Shown one piece after another: positions 8,125 to 17,900 of a stretch of DNA of 33,998 nucleotides. The notes beneath the pieces were generated by a model, which saw nothing but the letters and a program-made list of their open reading frames with translations, searched no databases and was not told the DNA's origin. Every line of letters begins with the position of its first letter. Position 1 is the first letter of the stretch. The position numbers were made by a program, and so were the translations under genes. Source of the stretch: Anaerolineae bacterium (GTDB taxonomy: Bacteria; Chloroflexota; Anaerolineae; B4-G1; SLSP01); the NCBI GenBank assembly GCA_025454475.1, contig JALOOJ010000017.1, positions 1 to 33,998 of the forward strand, written 5' to 3'.

Positions 8125-9777
8125 TTACGTCAGGGATAGAACTTGGACAACGATCTGGGGGCGGTTGCGAGCCTCGCGGAAGAAGAAATCGGAGAGCGCC
8201 CGCTCCACAGCTCGCTCTACGGTGGATGCAGGCGTAAACGGACTGATGCCCCGCATGACACCTTTGACCAAGTCGACTGCCTCAGGCAGCAGTTGCCCCA
8301 GGACATCGGGGGAGACTATCGCGCGACCGCTGAGGCGCGGCGGTCCCACAAGTTTGCCCGCCGACTCATCGTAGACGATGGATACGGCACATACCCCGGT
8401 CTCGGCAAGCTCCTCACGGCTCCGGATGAGCTCGGGGCTTACGGCATCCCCAACCCATGTGCCGTCAACGAACACATACCCCCCAGGCAGGCGCTCGCCA
8501 ACCTCGACAGCGTCCTCGGACATGCGGATGACATAGCCATTCTCGACAACCGCGATGTTTTCCTTCGGCACGCCGACCTCACGTGCCAGACCAGCGTGAA
8601 GCGTCAGCTGCCGCAACTCACCGTGGATCGGCACGAAGAACTTGGGGCGCAGAATGCTGATCAGGAACTTCTGCTCCTCCTGACTTGCGTGGCCCGAGAC
8701 GTGCACCGGCGCCACAGGATGGTAGACGACGTTGGCGCCTTTCTGGAAAAGCCGGTTGATCACCCGATGCACCGTCTCTTCGTTTCCCGGGATCGTGTGC
8801 GATGACAAGACCACCGTATCACCAGGGATGATCCGCAGCGACGGGTGCATCCCGGTGGCTAGCCGTCCCATGATCGATCGCGGCTCGCCCTGCGCCCCCG
8901 TCGCGATGATCGTCACTTGGTGGGGAGGCAACTGGTTGACGTCCTGCAGCGACAGGATCAGGTCATCGGGCACGTCCAGGTATCCCAGTCGCCGCGCCAT
9001 GCGGACGTTCTTGGCCATGCTCGTCCCGGCGATCGCCACTTTTCGTCCGAAGCTCCGAGCGACCTCCATCACCTGTTGTATACGCGAGATCAACGAAGCA
9101 AACGTCGCCACAATCACGCGGCCCTTGGCCGGACGGAATACATCGGCCAACGTCGTGTTCAGCGACTGCTCCGAAAGCGTTCGACCGGGATGGTCAGCGT
9201 TGGTGCTGTCCGCCAGCAGGGCGAGAACCTTTCGTTGACTGAACTCGGCCAGCTTGGCGATGTCCGTCGGCCAGCCATCCACTGGGGTATTATCGAACTT
9301 GAAATCGCCGCTGTGAACTACCAGTCCGATGGGTGTCGTAATGCCCAAGCCCACGGTGTCCGGAATGCTATGGCAGACGTGATAGGGCTCAACCTGGAAT
9401 GGGCCGAGGTGTACGACGTCGCCGGGTTGCATGGTCTCCAGCTTCGCCCGCATACCCAGATCGCGACTCAGCTTCACCTCGATCAAGCCCCGCGTGAGCC
9501 TGGTGGCGTAGACAGGGACGTTGAACTCCTGCAGGAAGTGCGGCAGCGCGCCGATGTGATCCTCGTGACCGTGTGTGATAACGACGCCGCGGATGCGATC
9601 TTCCTTGCCCCGCAGATAGCGGTAGTCTGGGATTATGTAGTCGACACCGGGCATATCGCTCTCGGGGAACATCATCCCCACGTCGACCACTATGATGTTT
9701 CGCCCGTACTCCAAAGCCATCATATTCTTGCCAACTTCCCCCAGCCCACCCAGGGGAATGATCTGTAGACGGTCCAT
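8125..9777 (-). CDS. rnj: Ribonuclease J (metallo-beta-lactamase/beta-CASP)
   Basis: The protein has 550 aa, the normal RNase J length. The start MDRLQIIPLGGLGEVGKN is characteristic. The metal-binding motif HGHEDH (69-74), H136 in CHSIPD and HSGD (155-158) are present. The beta-CASP region carries DSTNADHPGRT and the later GHASQEEQ and PIHGE segments, and a C-terminal domain follows residue ~450. The enzyme is a 5'-3' exo- and endoribonuclease acting in mRNA decay and rRNA maturation in the cytoplasm. The ATG at 9777 has AGGCAGG upstream. A promoter is proposed at 9949-9922, and the GT4 gene follows 39 nt downstream. Confidence 0.97.
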   Translation of the reverse strand: MDRLQIIPLGGLGEVGKNMMALEYGRNIIVVDVGMMFPESDMPGVDYIIPDYRYLRGKEDRIRGVVITHGHEDHIGALPHFLQEFNVPVYATRLTRGLIEVKLSRDLGMRAKLETMQPGDVVHLGPFQVEPYHVCHSIPDTVGLGITTPIGLVVHSGDFKFDNTPVDGWPTDIAKLAEFSQRKVLALLADSTNADHPGRTLSEQSLNTTLADVFRPAKGRVIVATFASLISRIQQVMEVARSFGRKVAIAGTSMAKNVRMARRLGYLDVPDDLILSLQDVNQLPPHQVTIIATGAQGEPRSIMGRLATGMHPSLRIIPGDTVVLSSHTIPGNEETVHRVINRLFQKGANVVYHPVAPVHVSGHASQEEQKFLISILRPKFFVPIHGELRQLTLHAGLAREVGVPKENIAVVENGYVIRMSEDAVEVGERLPGGYVFVDGTWVGDAVSPELIRSREELAETGVCAVSIVYDESAGKLVGPPRLSGRAIVSPDVLGQLLPEAVDLVKGVMRGISPFTPASTVERAVERALSDFFFREARNRPQIVVQVLSLT

Positions 9778-9921
9778 AGTACCTGCCTTTGCAGTTGCCC
9801 TACCGGGCGGGATAGACTCGTGGCCCTAACCGGACAGCAAGTCGTGCAGCCAGAGGGGGCATGAGCGGGTCAGCACACACGTAGGCCGGCGGCTCGTTTT
9901 CACGGTCGGTCGGCGCGCGGT

Positions 9922-9949
9922 ATGGTAGCACATTGGAGGGGCAAGTCAA
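9922..9949 (-). promoter_or_regulatory. Promoter of rnj
   Basis: On the minus strand TTGACT (9949-9944), a 16-bp spacer and TACCAT (9927-9922) form a plausible sigma-70 promoter. It leaves a leader of roughly 140 nt before the ATG at 9777. RNase J genes often have long leaders, but no specific structure was identified. Confidence 0.5.
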
Positions 9950-9963
9950 ACGATGCCGAATGC

Positions 9964-9991
9964 TTGACACATGGACGCTTTGTGATAGGAT
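9964..9991 (+). promoter_or_regulatory. Promoter of tRNA-Glu
   Basis: A perfect TTGACA (9964-9969), a 16-bp spacer and TAGGAT (9986-9991) lie 13 nt before the mature tRNA 5' end. It is back to back with the proposed rnj promoter, 14 bp apart. Confidence 0.6.
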
Positions 9992-10004
9992 TCTCGGCGT
10001 GCCG

Positions 10005-10079
10005 GCCCCCATCGTCTAGGATGGTCTAGGACACAGGCCTTTCAAGCCTGGTACATGGGTTCAAATCCCGTTGGGGGCA
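10005..10079 (+). tRNA. tRNA-Glu (anticodon TTC)
   Basis: The 75-nt cloverleaf can be folded by eye. The acceptor stem is GCCCCCA/TGGGGGC with discriminator A at 10079. A short D stem (GTC/GAC) follows. The anticodon stem is CAGGC/GCCTG with loop CTTTCAA, anticodon TTC at 10041-10043. The T arm is ATGGG-TTCAAAT-CCCGT. The 3' CCA is not encoded. The TCGTCTAG D-arm sequence is typical of tRNA-Glu. Confidence 0.96.
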
Positions 10080-10209
10080 CACGTGTTCGGTGTAGCGCTC
10101 ACAGTGTGACTTCCTAGACGCAATCCGCGCGCTGCAGATATCCCTGTCACAACTCCGCACCAGCATCGTCACCCCGTCGCGCAGAGCAGTTCGGTCACAT
10201 CGGCATCCC

Positions 10210-10238
10210 TTGCGTTCTGGCGCCGCCTATGCTATTCT
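10210..10238 (+). promoter_or_regulatory. Candidate promoter of the glycoside-utilisation operon
   Basis: TTGCGT (10210-10215), a 17-bp spacer and TATTCT (10233-10238) match sigma-70 elements at about 4/6 each. It would give a leader of roughly 155 nt before the esterase ATG. Confidence 0.4.
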
Positions 10239-10314
10239 GCCATTGTCGGCTGCTACTCGCAATCTGCTCGGCCGATCTCCGGGCGAACCTCGCGGAGGCC
10301 AGGAGGGAGACTCC

Positions 10315-10353
10315 GTGGAAATACGCAATGTGAGATGCGTCATGCTTCCATAG
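10315..10353 (+). CDS. Possible 12-aa leader peptide upstream of the esterase
   Basis: GTG at 10315 follows GGAGGGAG by about five bases, the strongest ribosome binding site in this intergenic region. It opens a frame of 12 codons, MEIRNVRCVMLP, ending in TAG at 10353. The frame differs from that of the esterase, which itself has no clear ribosome binding site. It could be a regulatory leader or a chance ORF; no sequence family can be assigned. Confidence 0.25.
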   Translation: MEIRNVRCVMLP

Positions 10354-10400
10354 GCGGCTTCGCCGGACAACGTGTCTCAGGCATGGGAATGCCCTGACTG

Positions 10401-12449
10401 ATGTCCCCAGGACTACCGCAGCGCTCGATAGCACCCACAGCCGATCTACGCGAGATGCTGCGTGAGCACATCATCGTCCGTGGTCTCGCGCACATGGCCA
10501 ACGCTGCAGCGCGAAGAGAGACGGCCCTTGCGAGTGGCGCGATCGCCGAATACCGGGAAACGATCCGTGCAGCCGTACGCGGCCTCTATGGGAACCTGCC
10601 AGCGGGCTGTCGAGCCGACCCACCGCAGGCCGCACTCGTTAGCAGCTTCACCCACGACGACTTCCGTATCGAGAACGTGCTCTTCGACACCTACCCCGGG
10701 TGCCAGGTTAATGCGACCGTCTACATACCGACCGAGGTATCGCCCCCTTTCCCCGCGGTCGTCGTACCCGTCGGACACTCATCGAAGCGCGGCGAAAGCT
10801 ACCAGCTGCCGTGCCAGTTCTTTGCCCGCAGTGGGTTCGTAGCCATCTGCTTTGATCCGCCAGGACAGGCCGGCGAGAAGCAACCCGGCAACGATCACTT
10901 CACCGATGGTGTGCGCGACTACCTTCTGGGCGAGACATCGAGCCGCTACTTCGTGGCTGATGCCCTGCGCTGCATAGACTACCTCGCAACGCGCGATGAT
11001 GTCTCGCTTGGCCTCGGTGTTGCTATGACCGGGGTTTCTGGTGGCGGCACCACAACAACGTTCGCCGCTCTGCTCGATGAACGCATCACAGTCATCGGCC
11101 CCTCCTGTTGTGTCACGTCGCTGGCCGACCTCGATATCAGCCAATGCTACAGCGGGTGCCCAGAGACGCATCCCTTTGGGCGCTATGCGCTGGGCATTGA
11201 CGAAGTCGACCTGCTCTGCGCTGCCTCGCCGGCTCCGTGTTTGCTGATGGCAGGCGAAGAGGATGAGGTATTCCGCATTTCCGACACCCGTCGTCTCGCC
11301 GAGTTGGTACGTCGGTTCTACGTCAGTGCTGATGCTGACGACCGCTTCAGCTTCTTCACCGACTCTGGCGGACACGCCTACACGCTGGCCCAAGCTCGCA
11401 GATTCGTGGCCTTTGCGCGGCGCTGGTTGCAGCCAGACGAGGCGGCAGCACGGCACACACTGGCTGAGTCGCCGGTGCCTGCATTCCACTTACTGCCGGA
11501 CGAAGAGCTGCGCTGCAGCCCGCGAACCGACGTTAACATGCGCACCCTGGCAATCGATCAGGCCGATAGGCTGTCGCATAGCTGGGACCGGTCGCATCAG
11601 GCAGTACGCCGTGCGGCAGCGCGAATCGTCGGCGTCCACAGCGTGCCATCTGGCCAACCGCCGTCAGTAGGCGATCCTTTTCCAGTTTGGTCACACGACT
11701 GGAGAGCGGTCATGCTGCGCCCCGAGATGGGGATTGAGCTCCCTGCGACGCTACTCACGGCGCGGTCGGACCGTCCCACGTCGGCCCTGCTGCACATTGA
11801 CGACAGCGGGCGCCATCGGCATCTACACCGACACGGGCTGCTCACGGCCGCAGTGGGTTTCCTCAGCGAGAATGGCAACGCGCGCCATCTCCTCACCGTC
11901 GACCTGCGCGGCTGGGGCGACACAGCGGCGGCGATGTACCCTTACGAGATGGCGGGCTGGGGCAGCATCGACCGCTACCTGGCCTATGCCAGCGCCGCCC
12001 TTGGTGACGCCGTATTGGCAATGCGTGTTCGGGACGCCCTCTTCGCCCTTGGCTGGCTGCGCACCCGGCCCGAGGTCAATGCGGCCCGCATACTGCTCTC
12101 CGCGAGCGGCATGGGCAGCGTGGTCGCACTCCACGCAGCCGCCCTCGATGGCGGGGTTGCCGGCGTGGTCACCTGGGGCGGCCTCTCATCGTTCCGGAGC
12201 CTGATCGCCGCCGAGACCTACCCCTGGCCTGCCGACGCCTTTCTGCCACACGTGCTGCGGTATTATGATCTACCGGGCCTCGCAGCGGCATCGGGGTGTC
12301 CTGTCCACCTGTTCGGCTTGCGCGACGGAGTGGGCCAGCCAGCACCGGTGCAGGAGCTTGTGCGGTATCGAGAGGCAGGGATCGAGTCTGTGAGCGCCGA
12401 GTCGGATGTGCGATTGATCATCCAGTGTCTAGAGGCCATACTCGCCTAG
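10401..12449 (+). CDS. Tandem alpha/beta-hydrolase, acetyl-xylan-esterase-like
   Basis: The protein has 682 aa and two alpha/beta-hydrolase halves. The first half contains VVPVGHSSKRGESYQ (121-135), a GFVAICFDPPGQ strand-turn (145-156), the nucleophile elbow GVSGGG with Ser213, an acidic loop GEEDEV (285-290) and GGHAYT with His325. This is a complete triad layout of the Abhydrolase_7/CE7-like kind. The second half (about 360-682) has DLRGWGDTAAA and LLSASGMGS but lacks a proper G-x-S-x-G elbow, so it may be inactive. No signal peptide is visible, suggesting cytoplasmic action on imported oligosaccharides. It begins an operon with GH36-like and GH43/GH3 genes (24 nt gap). Deacetylation of hemicellulose fragments is inferred, not shown. 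The start is the only early ATG in frame; a stop lies 6 nt upstream. Confidence 0.72.
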   Translation: MSPGLPQRSIAPTADLREMLREHIIVRGLAHMANAAARRETALASGAIAEYRETIRAAVRGLYGNLPAGCRADPPQAALVSSFTHDDFRIENVLFDTYPGCQVNATVYIPTEVSPPFPAVVVPVGHSSKRGESYQLPCQFFARSGFVAICFDPPGQAGEKQPGNDHFTDGVRDYLLGETSSRYFVADALRCIDYLATRDDVSLGLGVAMTGVSGGGTTTTFAALLDERITVIGPSCCVTSLADLDISQCYSGCPETHPFGRYALGIDEVDLLCAASPAPCLLMAGEEDEVFRISDTRRLAELVRRFYVSADADDRFSFFTDSGGHAYTLAQARRFVAFARRWLQPDEAAARHTLAESPVPAFHLLPDEELRCSPRTDVNMRTLAIDQADRLSHSWDRSHQAVRRAAARIVGVHSVPSGQPPSVGDPFPVWSHDWRAVMLRPEMGIELPATLLTARSDRPTSALLHIDDSGRHRHLHRHGLLTAAVGFLSENGNARHLLTVDLRGWGDTAAAMYPYEMAGWGSIDRYLAYASAALGDAVLAMRVRDALFALGWLRTRPEVNAARILLSASGMGSVVALHAAALDGGVAGVVTWGGLSSFRSLIAAETYPWPADAFLPHVLRYYDLPGLAAASGCPVHLFGLRDGVGQPAPVQELVRYREAGIESVSAESDVRLIIQCLEAILA

Positions 12450-12473
12450 CACAGCCATCACACAGGAGCCCAT

Positions 12474-14918
12474 ATGAACAGCACCGAGGCAAGTCGACCT
12501 CTCGAACGTGTGCTGCAGTCTTCCCTTGAGCTGGACGCGAGTTTCACACTAGCGTGCTCGGGCTGGCCTGGACTCCGCCTCGGCGGGTTCCGTCCGGCAC
12601 TCCAGATCGATGGACGGGCGCTCAATCTCGTCGCCTCGGCTCTGACCGCCTCGACCGCGGGCGCACGCGCGGTCTATGTGGCGAACGCGTGCATCTTTAC
12701 GCTTGAGATTGAGTCACTGGACGGTGGCGGCTACGCTGTTCTGTCTTCACTCCAGTCGCGGATCAGTGGTACCCTCAACCACGTACACCTGCTCGTGAGT
12801 GAATCGGCAGCCTTCGGAGCCGACCCGTCTACGGTACGCGTGATGATCCTGAGTCGCTACGGCGGCGATGTGTTGCCCCTGGCGCCGTCCGGATCGCCAC
12901 GAGCCCCAGGCGCCGGCGAACCCAACCAGGCATCACCACGTCTTGAGCCCAGTTCGCTGAGGTCGGACAACGTGATGGTCATCTACGACCGTTCCATCCG
13001 GAGCGCGCTGCTGGTTGGTTTCCTTGCCAGTGAGCGGTGGGAGGGCCGCATCACGCTCGACGTGACGCCTCAAGGCAATGGTCACCGGCTGGACATCGGC
13101 TTTGACGGTGGGGATCTGGCGTTGGGGCCTGGCGATGACCTGACACTGGAGCCGTTTGCCTTTATGGTCGGCGATGACCCGTGGTCGCTCCTCGAGCGCT
13201 ACGGCGATCTGGTGCGCGCGCGGCACGGCGTCACCTGCCCGGATATCCCACCCGTGAGCTGGTGCAGTTGGTATCCGTACCGCCTGGGTGTCACCGAGGA
13301 TCGCCTGCTCGCAGAGGCGCGCACCGCCGCCCAACGGTTGAAACCACTCGGGCTCAGCATCATCGAGGCCGATCTCGGCTGGGAACGCCAGCATCTACCA
13401 AACGCCTTCGAGCCCAACGCCAAGTTCCCCCACGGGCTCAGGTGGCTATCGGACCAGTTGGCGGCCCTGGGGTTCAGGCTCGGCGTCTGGAAAGCTCCCT
13501 TCACGATAAGTGCGTTTGACGATCTCCCCGCGGTCCATCCCGAGTGGGTGATCCAGGGCGAGGATGAGCGTCCCCTCTCGGTGTGGACATGGTTCTGGGA
13601 ACCCCACGGCGATGTCTACATCCTCGATCTGACGCACCCCGGCGCACTGCAGTGGCTACGCGAGCGCCTTTCCGAGTTACGTGAGGCGGGCATTGGCTAC
13701 CTCAAGGCGGACTTCATCGGTATGGTCTCCGGCGACGCCGCAAAACGGCGCTATGATGCTCGAATCGTCGCAGGCGCGGGGACTGAGGCCGCGCGCACCG
13801 GCGCGCGGGTTATCCGGGACGAGCTGCCTGATGCCTTACTCCTAAACTGCGGAGGCCCCCCCATGCCGGGTACCGGCGCCTGGCCGCTCCTCTACACATG
13901 CAACGACACCGGCAACACCGGCCTGCAATCCTGGGAGTTCATGCGCAGCAACTTCCGCGCAGTCGCGTGTCACTTGTGGCAGAACCATCGGTGGGGCATT
14001 ATCCAGTCCTCGTGCCTCTGTGTCGGCCTCCCCGGGGCGATTGAGGAAGCTCGACTTCGCGCCACCGCGGTATTCCTCTCAGGTGGGCAGATCGACATCT
14101 CCGATGCCCTGACAACGCTGCCCGAGGATCGTTGGGCTGTGCTGCAAGCCACGCTGCCACCATTGGGATTGACCGCCCGACCGGTCGACCTCTTTGAACC
14201 CATCTACGACCTCAAAGCCTCCGATTATGAAGCGCTTTGCAGGGGGTTACCCACCCCCATCGAACAACGCGAGCATCCCCCAGGATCCGTCTGGCATCTG
14301 CAGGTGACGCGTGAGTGGGATACCTGGGACCTCATCGCTTGCTTTGCCTACGACCAGGGGCCAGCCAACGACCGGCCTGATCTCACGAACTTTACGATTC
14401 CCCTCAACCGAGTGGGCCTGGAGCCTGAGGGCAGTTACTGGGCGCACGAGTTCTGGAGCGGGCAGTTCCTCGGCACCGCGCCCGGCTGGCGCACCAACCC
14501 CGACGGGTATGCGCATCCCGGCGACTGGCAGGACTTGCTGACCCCAGGTCCTCCTGGCGCGCTGAGCCTCAGCTTCACGGGTCCGGGCGTTAAGCTGCTC
14601 GCGCTGCGTCGCGTGCGACCACACCCTTGGGTTGTCGGAAGCACCTTCCACCAGAGCTGTGGCGCGGAGCTCACGGAGGTCGCGTGGGATCCCTACAGCG
14701 GCATTCTGTCAGGAAGGCTCAGCCGCCCTGCGGGTGAGTGTGGGGCGTTGTTCATCACCGGTGCCGGCTGGACCGCCGTCGGGGCAGAGGTGAGCGGAAG
14801 GCCCACGCGCCCGATCTTGGCACCGCACGCGGCTTGGCGCATCCCGATCGTGACGTCCGGCGGCGAGGCCGCCTGGTCCGTTCATCTCAAGGAGTCTGCC
14901 AATGTCCAAAGTGGCTAA
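12474..14918 (+). CDS. GH36-like (clan GH-D) alpha-glycosidase
   Basis: The protein has 814 aa. An N-terminal beta-rich domain (about 1-240) precedes a TIM barrel. Barrel motifs include VSWCSWYPYR (261-270), IIEADLGWE (296-304), FPHGLRWLSDQL (318-329), GFRLGVWKAPF (333-343) and GYLKADF (408-414), where Asp413 matches the catalytic nucleophile of GH36 alpha-galactosidases. Asp478 in YTCNDTGNT is a candidate acid/base. A C-terminal beta domain follows from about residue 620. No signal peptide is seen. Alpha-galactosidase is the best guess, but related members act on other alpha-linked sugars. AGGAG lies just upstream of the ATG. The 3' end overlaps the next gene by 17 nt, showing tight coupling. 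Confidence 0.83.
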   Translation: MNSTEASRPLERVLQSSLELDASFTLACSGWPGLRLGGFRPALQIDGRALNLVASALTASTAGARAVYVANACIFTLEIESLDGGGYAVLSSLQSRISGTLNHVHLLVSESAAFGADPSTVRVMILSRYGGDVLPLAPSGSPRAPGAGEPNQASPRLEPSSLRSDNVMVIYDRSIRSALLVGFLASERWEGRITLDVTPQGNGHRLDIGFDGGDLALGPGDDLTLEPFAFMVGDDPWSLLERYGDLVRARHGVTCPDIPPVSWCSWYPYRLGVTEDRLLAEARTAAQRLKPLGLSIIEADLGWERQHLPNAFEPNAKFPHGLRWLSDQLAALGFRLGVWKAPFTISAFDDLPAVHPEWVIQGEDERPLSVWTWFWEPHGDVYILDLTHPGALQWLRERLSELREAGIGYLKADFIGMVSGDAAKRRYDARIVAGAGTEAARTGARVIRDELPDALLLNCGGPPMPGTGAWPLLYTCNDTGNTGLQSWEFMRSNFRAVACHLWQNHRWGIIQSSCLCVGLPGAIEEARLRATAVFLSGGQIDISDALTTLPEDRWAVLQATLPPLGLTARPVDLFEPIYDLKASDYEALCRGLPTPIEQREHPPGSVWHLQVTREWDTWDLIACFAYDQGPANDRPDLTNFTIPLNRVGLEPEGSYWAHEFWSGQFLGTAPGWRTNPDGYAHPGDWQDLLTPGPPGALSLSFTGPGVKLLALRRVRPHPWVVGSTFHQSCGAELTEVAWDPYSGILSGRLSRPAGECGALFITGAGWTAVGAEVSGRPTRPILAPHAAWRIPIVTSGGEAAWSVHLKESANVQSG

Positions 14919-17900
14919 CTCATTCCGGCTAACCGACCAAGGCGTTCTGACGCCCCGCATCCGCGACCCTTTCGTCCTCGCTGACCCAGCGACCCGGACC
15001 TACTACCTCTGCACGTCCCTGGGGAAGGCCGTTGGCGTCTACACGAGCAAAGACTTGGAGACATGGCAGGGTCCCACGACGGTCTATGAGATCCCCCCTG
15101 GCTTCTGGGCGCAACGAGGGATCTGGGCGCCCGAGATGCACGCGTATCAGGATCGCTTCTACCTCTTTCTGACATGTAGCACCGATGATCGGCTCCCCGG
15201 CAACCCCACACCAGCGCCCGAACGGCCTGCCAACTGGCCTCCGCTCGTGAAGCGTGGGTCGCAGGTGCTAGTGGCGGACTCACCATTGGGTCCCTTCCGC
15301 CCCTTCCACAACCGCGCCCACACACCGGCGGACAAGATGACGCTCGATGGCACGCTATGGGTCGAGGATGGGGTGCCGACTATGGTCTATTGCCACGAAT
15401 GGGTACAGATGGGCGATGGGACTGTGGAGGCGATGCGCTTGGCGCATGACCTGTCCGACGTCGTCGGCGATCCGGTCACGCTGTTCAGGGGCAGCGACGC
15501 CGCTCGGGTGCGCCCGGGTCAGGACCGCTACGTCACCGATGGGCCATTCCTCTACCGAACCCGAACCGGACGCCTGCTTATGCTTTGGTCCACGTTTGGC
15601 CTGCAAGGCTATATGACGATCGTCGCCGCGTCCGAGTCCGGCACACTCCATGGCCCCTGGGCGCAACAGCCGCGACCGCTCTTCGCCCAAGACGGCGGCC
15701 ATGCGATGGTCTTCCGAGACTTCGGTGGCAGGCTGATGTTGATCCTGCACCACCCGAACCGGACTCCCAATGAGCGCGCGCTGCTCTTCGAGCTCGAGGA
15801 CAGAGGTGACACACTCTCAGTCGTACACCGGCATCCCTCCCAGTACCCCTTCGCAGATCCCGCGGTGCCCATTGAGGAGCGCATCGGCGACATCCTGACG
15901 CGTATGACCCTTGACGAGAAGGTCGCGTGTCTCGGCACCGTACCCAATGTGCCACGCCTCGGAATCTGGGGCTCCGGTCACGTCGAGGGACTCCACGGCC
16001 TGGCGATGGGCGGGCCGGGTGGATGGGGCGGCGACGCCCCAATCCCCACAACCCAGTTCCCGCAGGCCATCGGCCTGGGTGAGACTTGGGACCCCGACCT
16101 GATCCAGCGTGCCGCCGCCATCGAGGGGTACGAGGCCCGCTATGTGGCTCAGAGCAAGGCCTACGAACGGGGCGGATTGGTCGTCCGGGCGCCCAACGCC
16201 GATCTGGGCCGCGACATCCGCTGGGGGCGCACGGAGGAGTGCTATGGAGAGGATCCCTACCTAAACGGGACGCTGGTTACGGCATTCGTCAGGGGCCTCC
16301 AGGGCAACGACCCACGCTACTGGCAGACAGCATCGCTGCTCAAGCATTTCCTGGCGAACAGCAACGAGGATGAACGCGTCCGCTCCTCCTCCGACTTCGA
16401 CGAGCGCCTGCTCCGGGAGTACTACTCGGCGCCCTTCCGGATGGGGATATCCGAAGGTGGAGCGAGAGCCTTCATGGCGGCATACAACGCCTACAACGGC
16501 ATCCCCTGCACCGTCCACCCGATCCTGAGGGATATCACGGTGGATGAGTGGGGTCAGGACGGCATCATCTGTACCGATGCCGGCGCCCTAACGATGCTGG
16601 TCACCGAGCACAGGTACTACCCAGATCCGGAGATGGCAGCCGCAGCTTCCATCAAGGCCGGCATCAACCAGTTTCTGGACCGCTATCGCGAGGGTACCGA
16701 GGGTGCTCTCGCCTCAGGGCTGCTGACCGAGGCGAATATCGATGCGTCCCTACGCGGCGTCTTCCGCGTTATGATGAAGCTCGGCCTACTGGACCCTCCC
16801 GACAGTGTGCCCTACAGCGCGATCGGGCAGGATGGTGAACCTGAGCCATGGCTCAGTGAGCGGCATCGGGCATTCGCGCGTCTGGTAACACAACGCTCGA
16901 TCGTGCTGCTCAAGAACGCGGGGGCACTCCTGCCGCTCGACCGAACGAAGGTGAGGTCCATCGCCGTGATCGGGCCACGCGCTGACGAGGTGCTTCTCGA
17001 CTGGTACAGCGGCACGCCTCCGTATACGGTCACGCCCTTTGCCGGCATACAGACTAAGGTAGGAGAGCGCATCAGCGTGACCTACGTCGCCGACAACGAG
17101 GGGGGCGCTGCTGCCAGGGCTGCGCGCGCAGCCGATGTAGCCATTGTCTGCGTGGGCAACCACCCCACTGGCGACGCCGGCTGGGCACAGTGCCCCACCC
17201 CGAGCGACGGCAAGGAGGCCGTCGATCGCCGCTCTATCATCCTGGAGCAGGAAGCCCTTATCAAGGAGGTCTATCGCGCCAACCCAAACACGGTCGTCGT
17301 CCTGATAAGCAGCTTCCCCTTCGCCATCACCTGGACCGACCACCACGTGCCTGCCATCGTCCACCTGACCCATAACAGCCAGGAGCTTGGAAATGCCCTG
17401 GCGGACGTGCTCTTTGGCGACGCGAGTCCAGGCGGACGACTCGTGCAGACCTGGCCTCGAGCGATCGAGCAGCTACCCCCGCGGCTGGACTACGACCTCC
17501 GCAACGGCAGGACATACATGTACTTCAGAGGCGAGCCGCTCTATCCCTTCGGATATGGTCTCAGCTATACCACCTTCGCCTATGCCAACCTACGGTTGAG
17601 CACCGCTCTACTCCAGCCCGAGGACTGCATGACCGTCAGTGTTGACGTGACGAACACCGGCACTCGGGCCGGAGACGAGGTCGTTCAGTTGTACGTTCAC
17701 CATCTCAACTCCGCGGTCGATCGTCCGGCTAAGGCGCTCAAGGGCTTCCGGCGCCTTACGCTTCTCCCCGGTGAGACGCACACGGTGAAGCTAGTGTTGA
17801 GCTGGGACGCGCTATCCCACTGGAACCCCGATGCCGGGCGGTTCGAAACCGAAGCAGGGACCGTGCGCGTGATGGTGGGCAGCTCCGCAGCCACTATCCA

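Larger units (their letters stand above)
10080..10400. other. Intergenic leader region before the carbohydrate operon, 321 bp
   Basis: No long coding frame. It holds a candidate promoter (10210-10238), a very strong ribosome binding site with a 12-codon ORF (10315-10353) and a near-perfect inverted repeat CAGGCAT/ATGCCCTG (10378-10396) immediately before the esterase start. These elements suggest a regulated 5' leader. Confidence 0.45.

Noticed and set aside
8917-9768. 283-aa plus-strand ORF
   Set aside because: Antisense shadow of RNase J, whose motifs are unmistakable.
10378-10396. Inverted repeat before the esterase as a transcription terminator
   Set aside because: Stem is short, imperfect by one base and not followed by a T-run; an operator or translation-control role fits better, and it is kept only as part of the leader finding.
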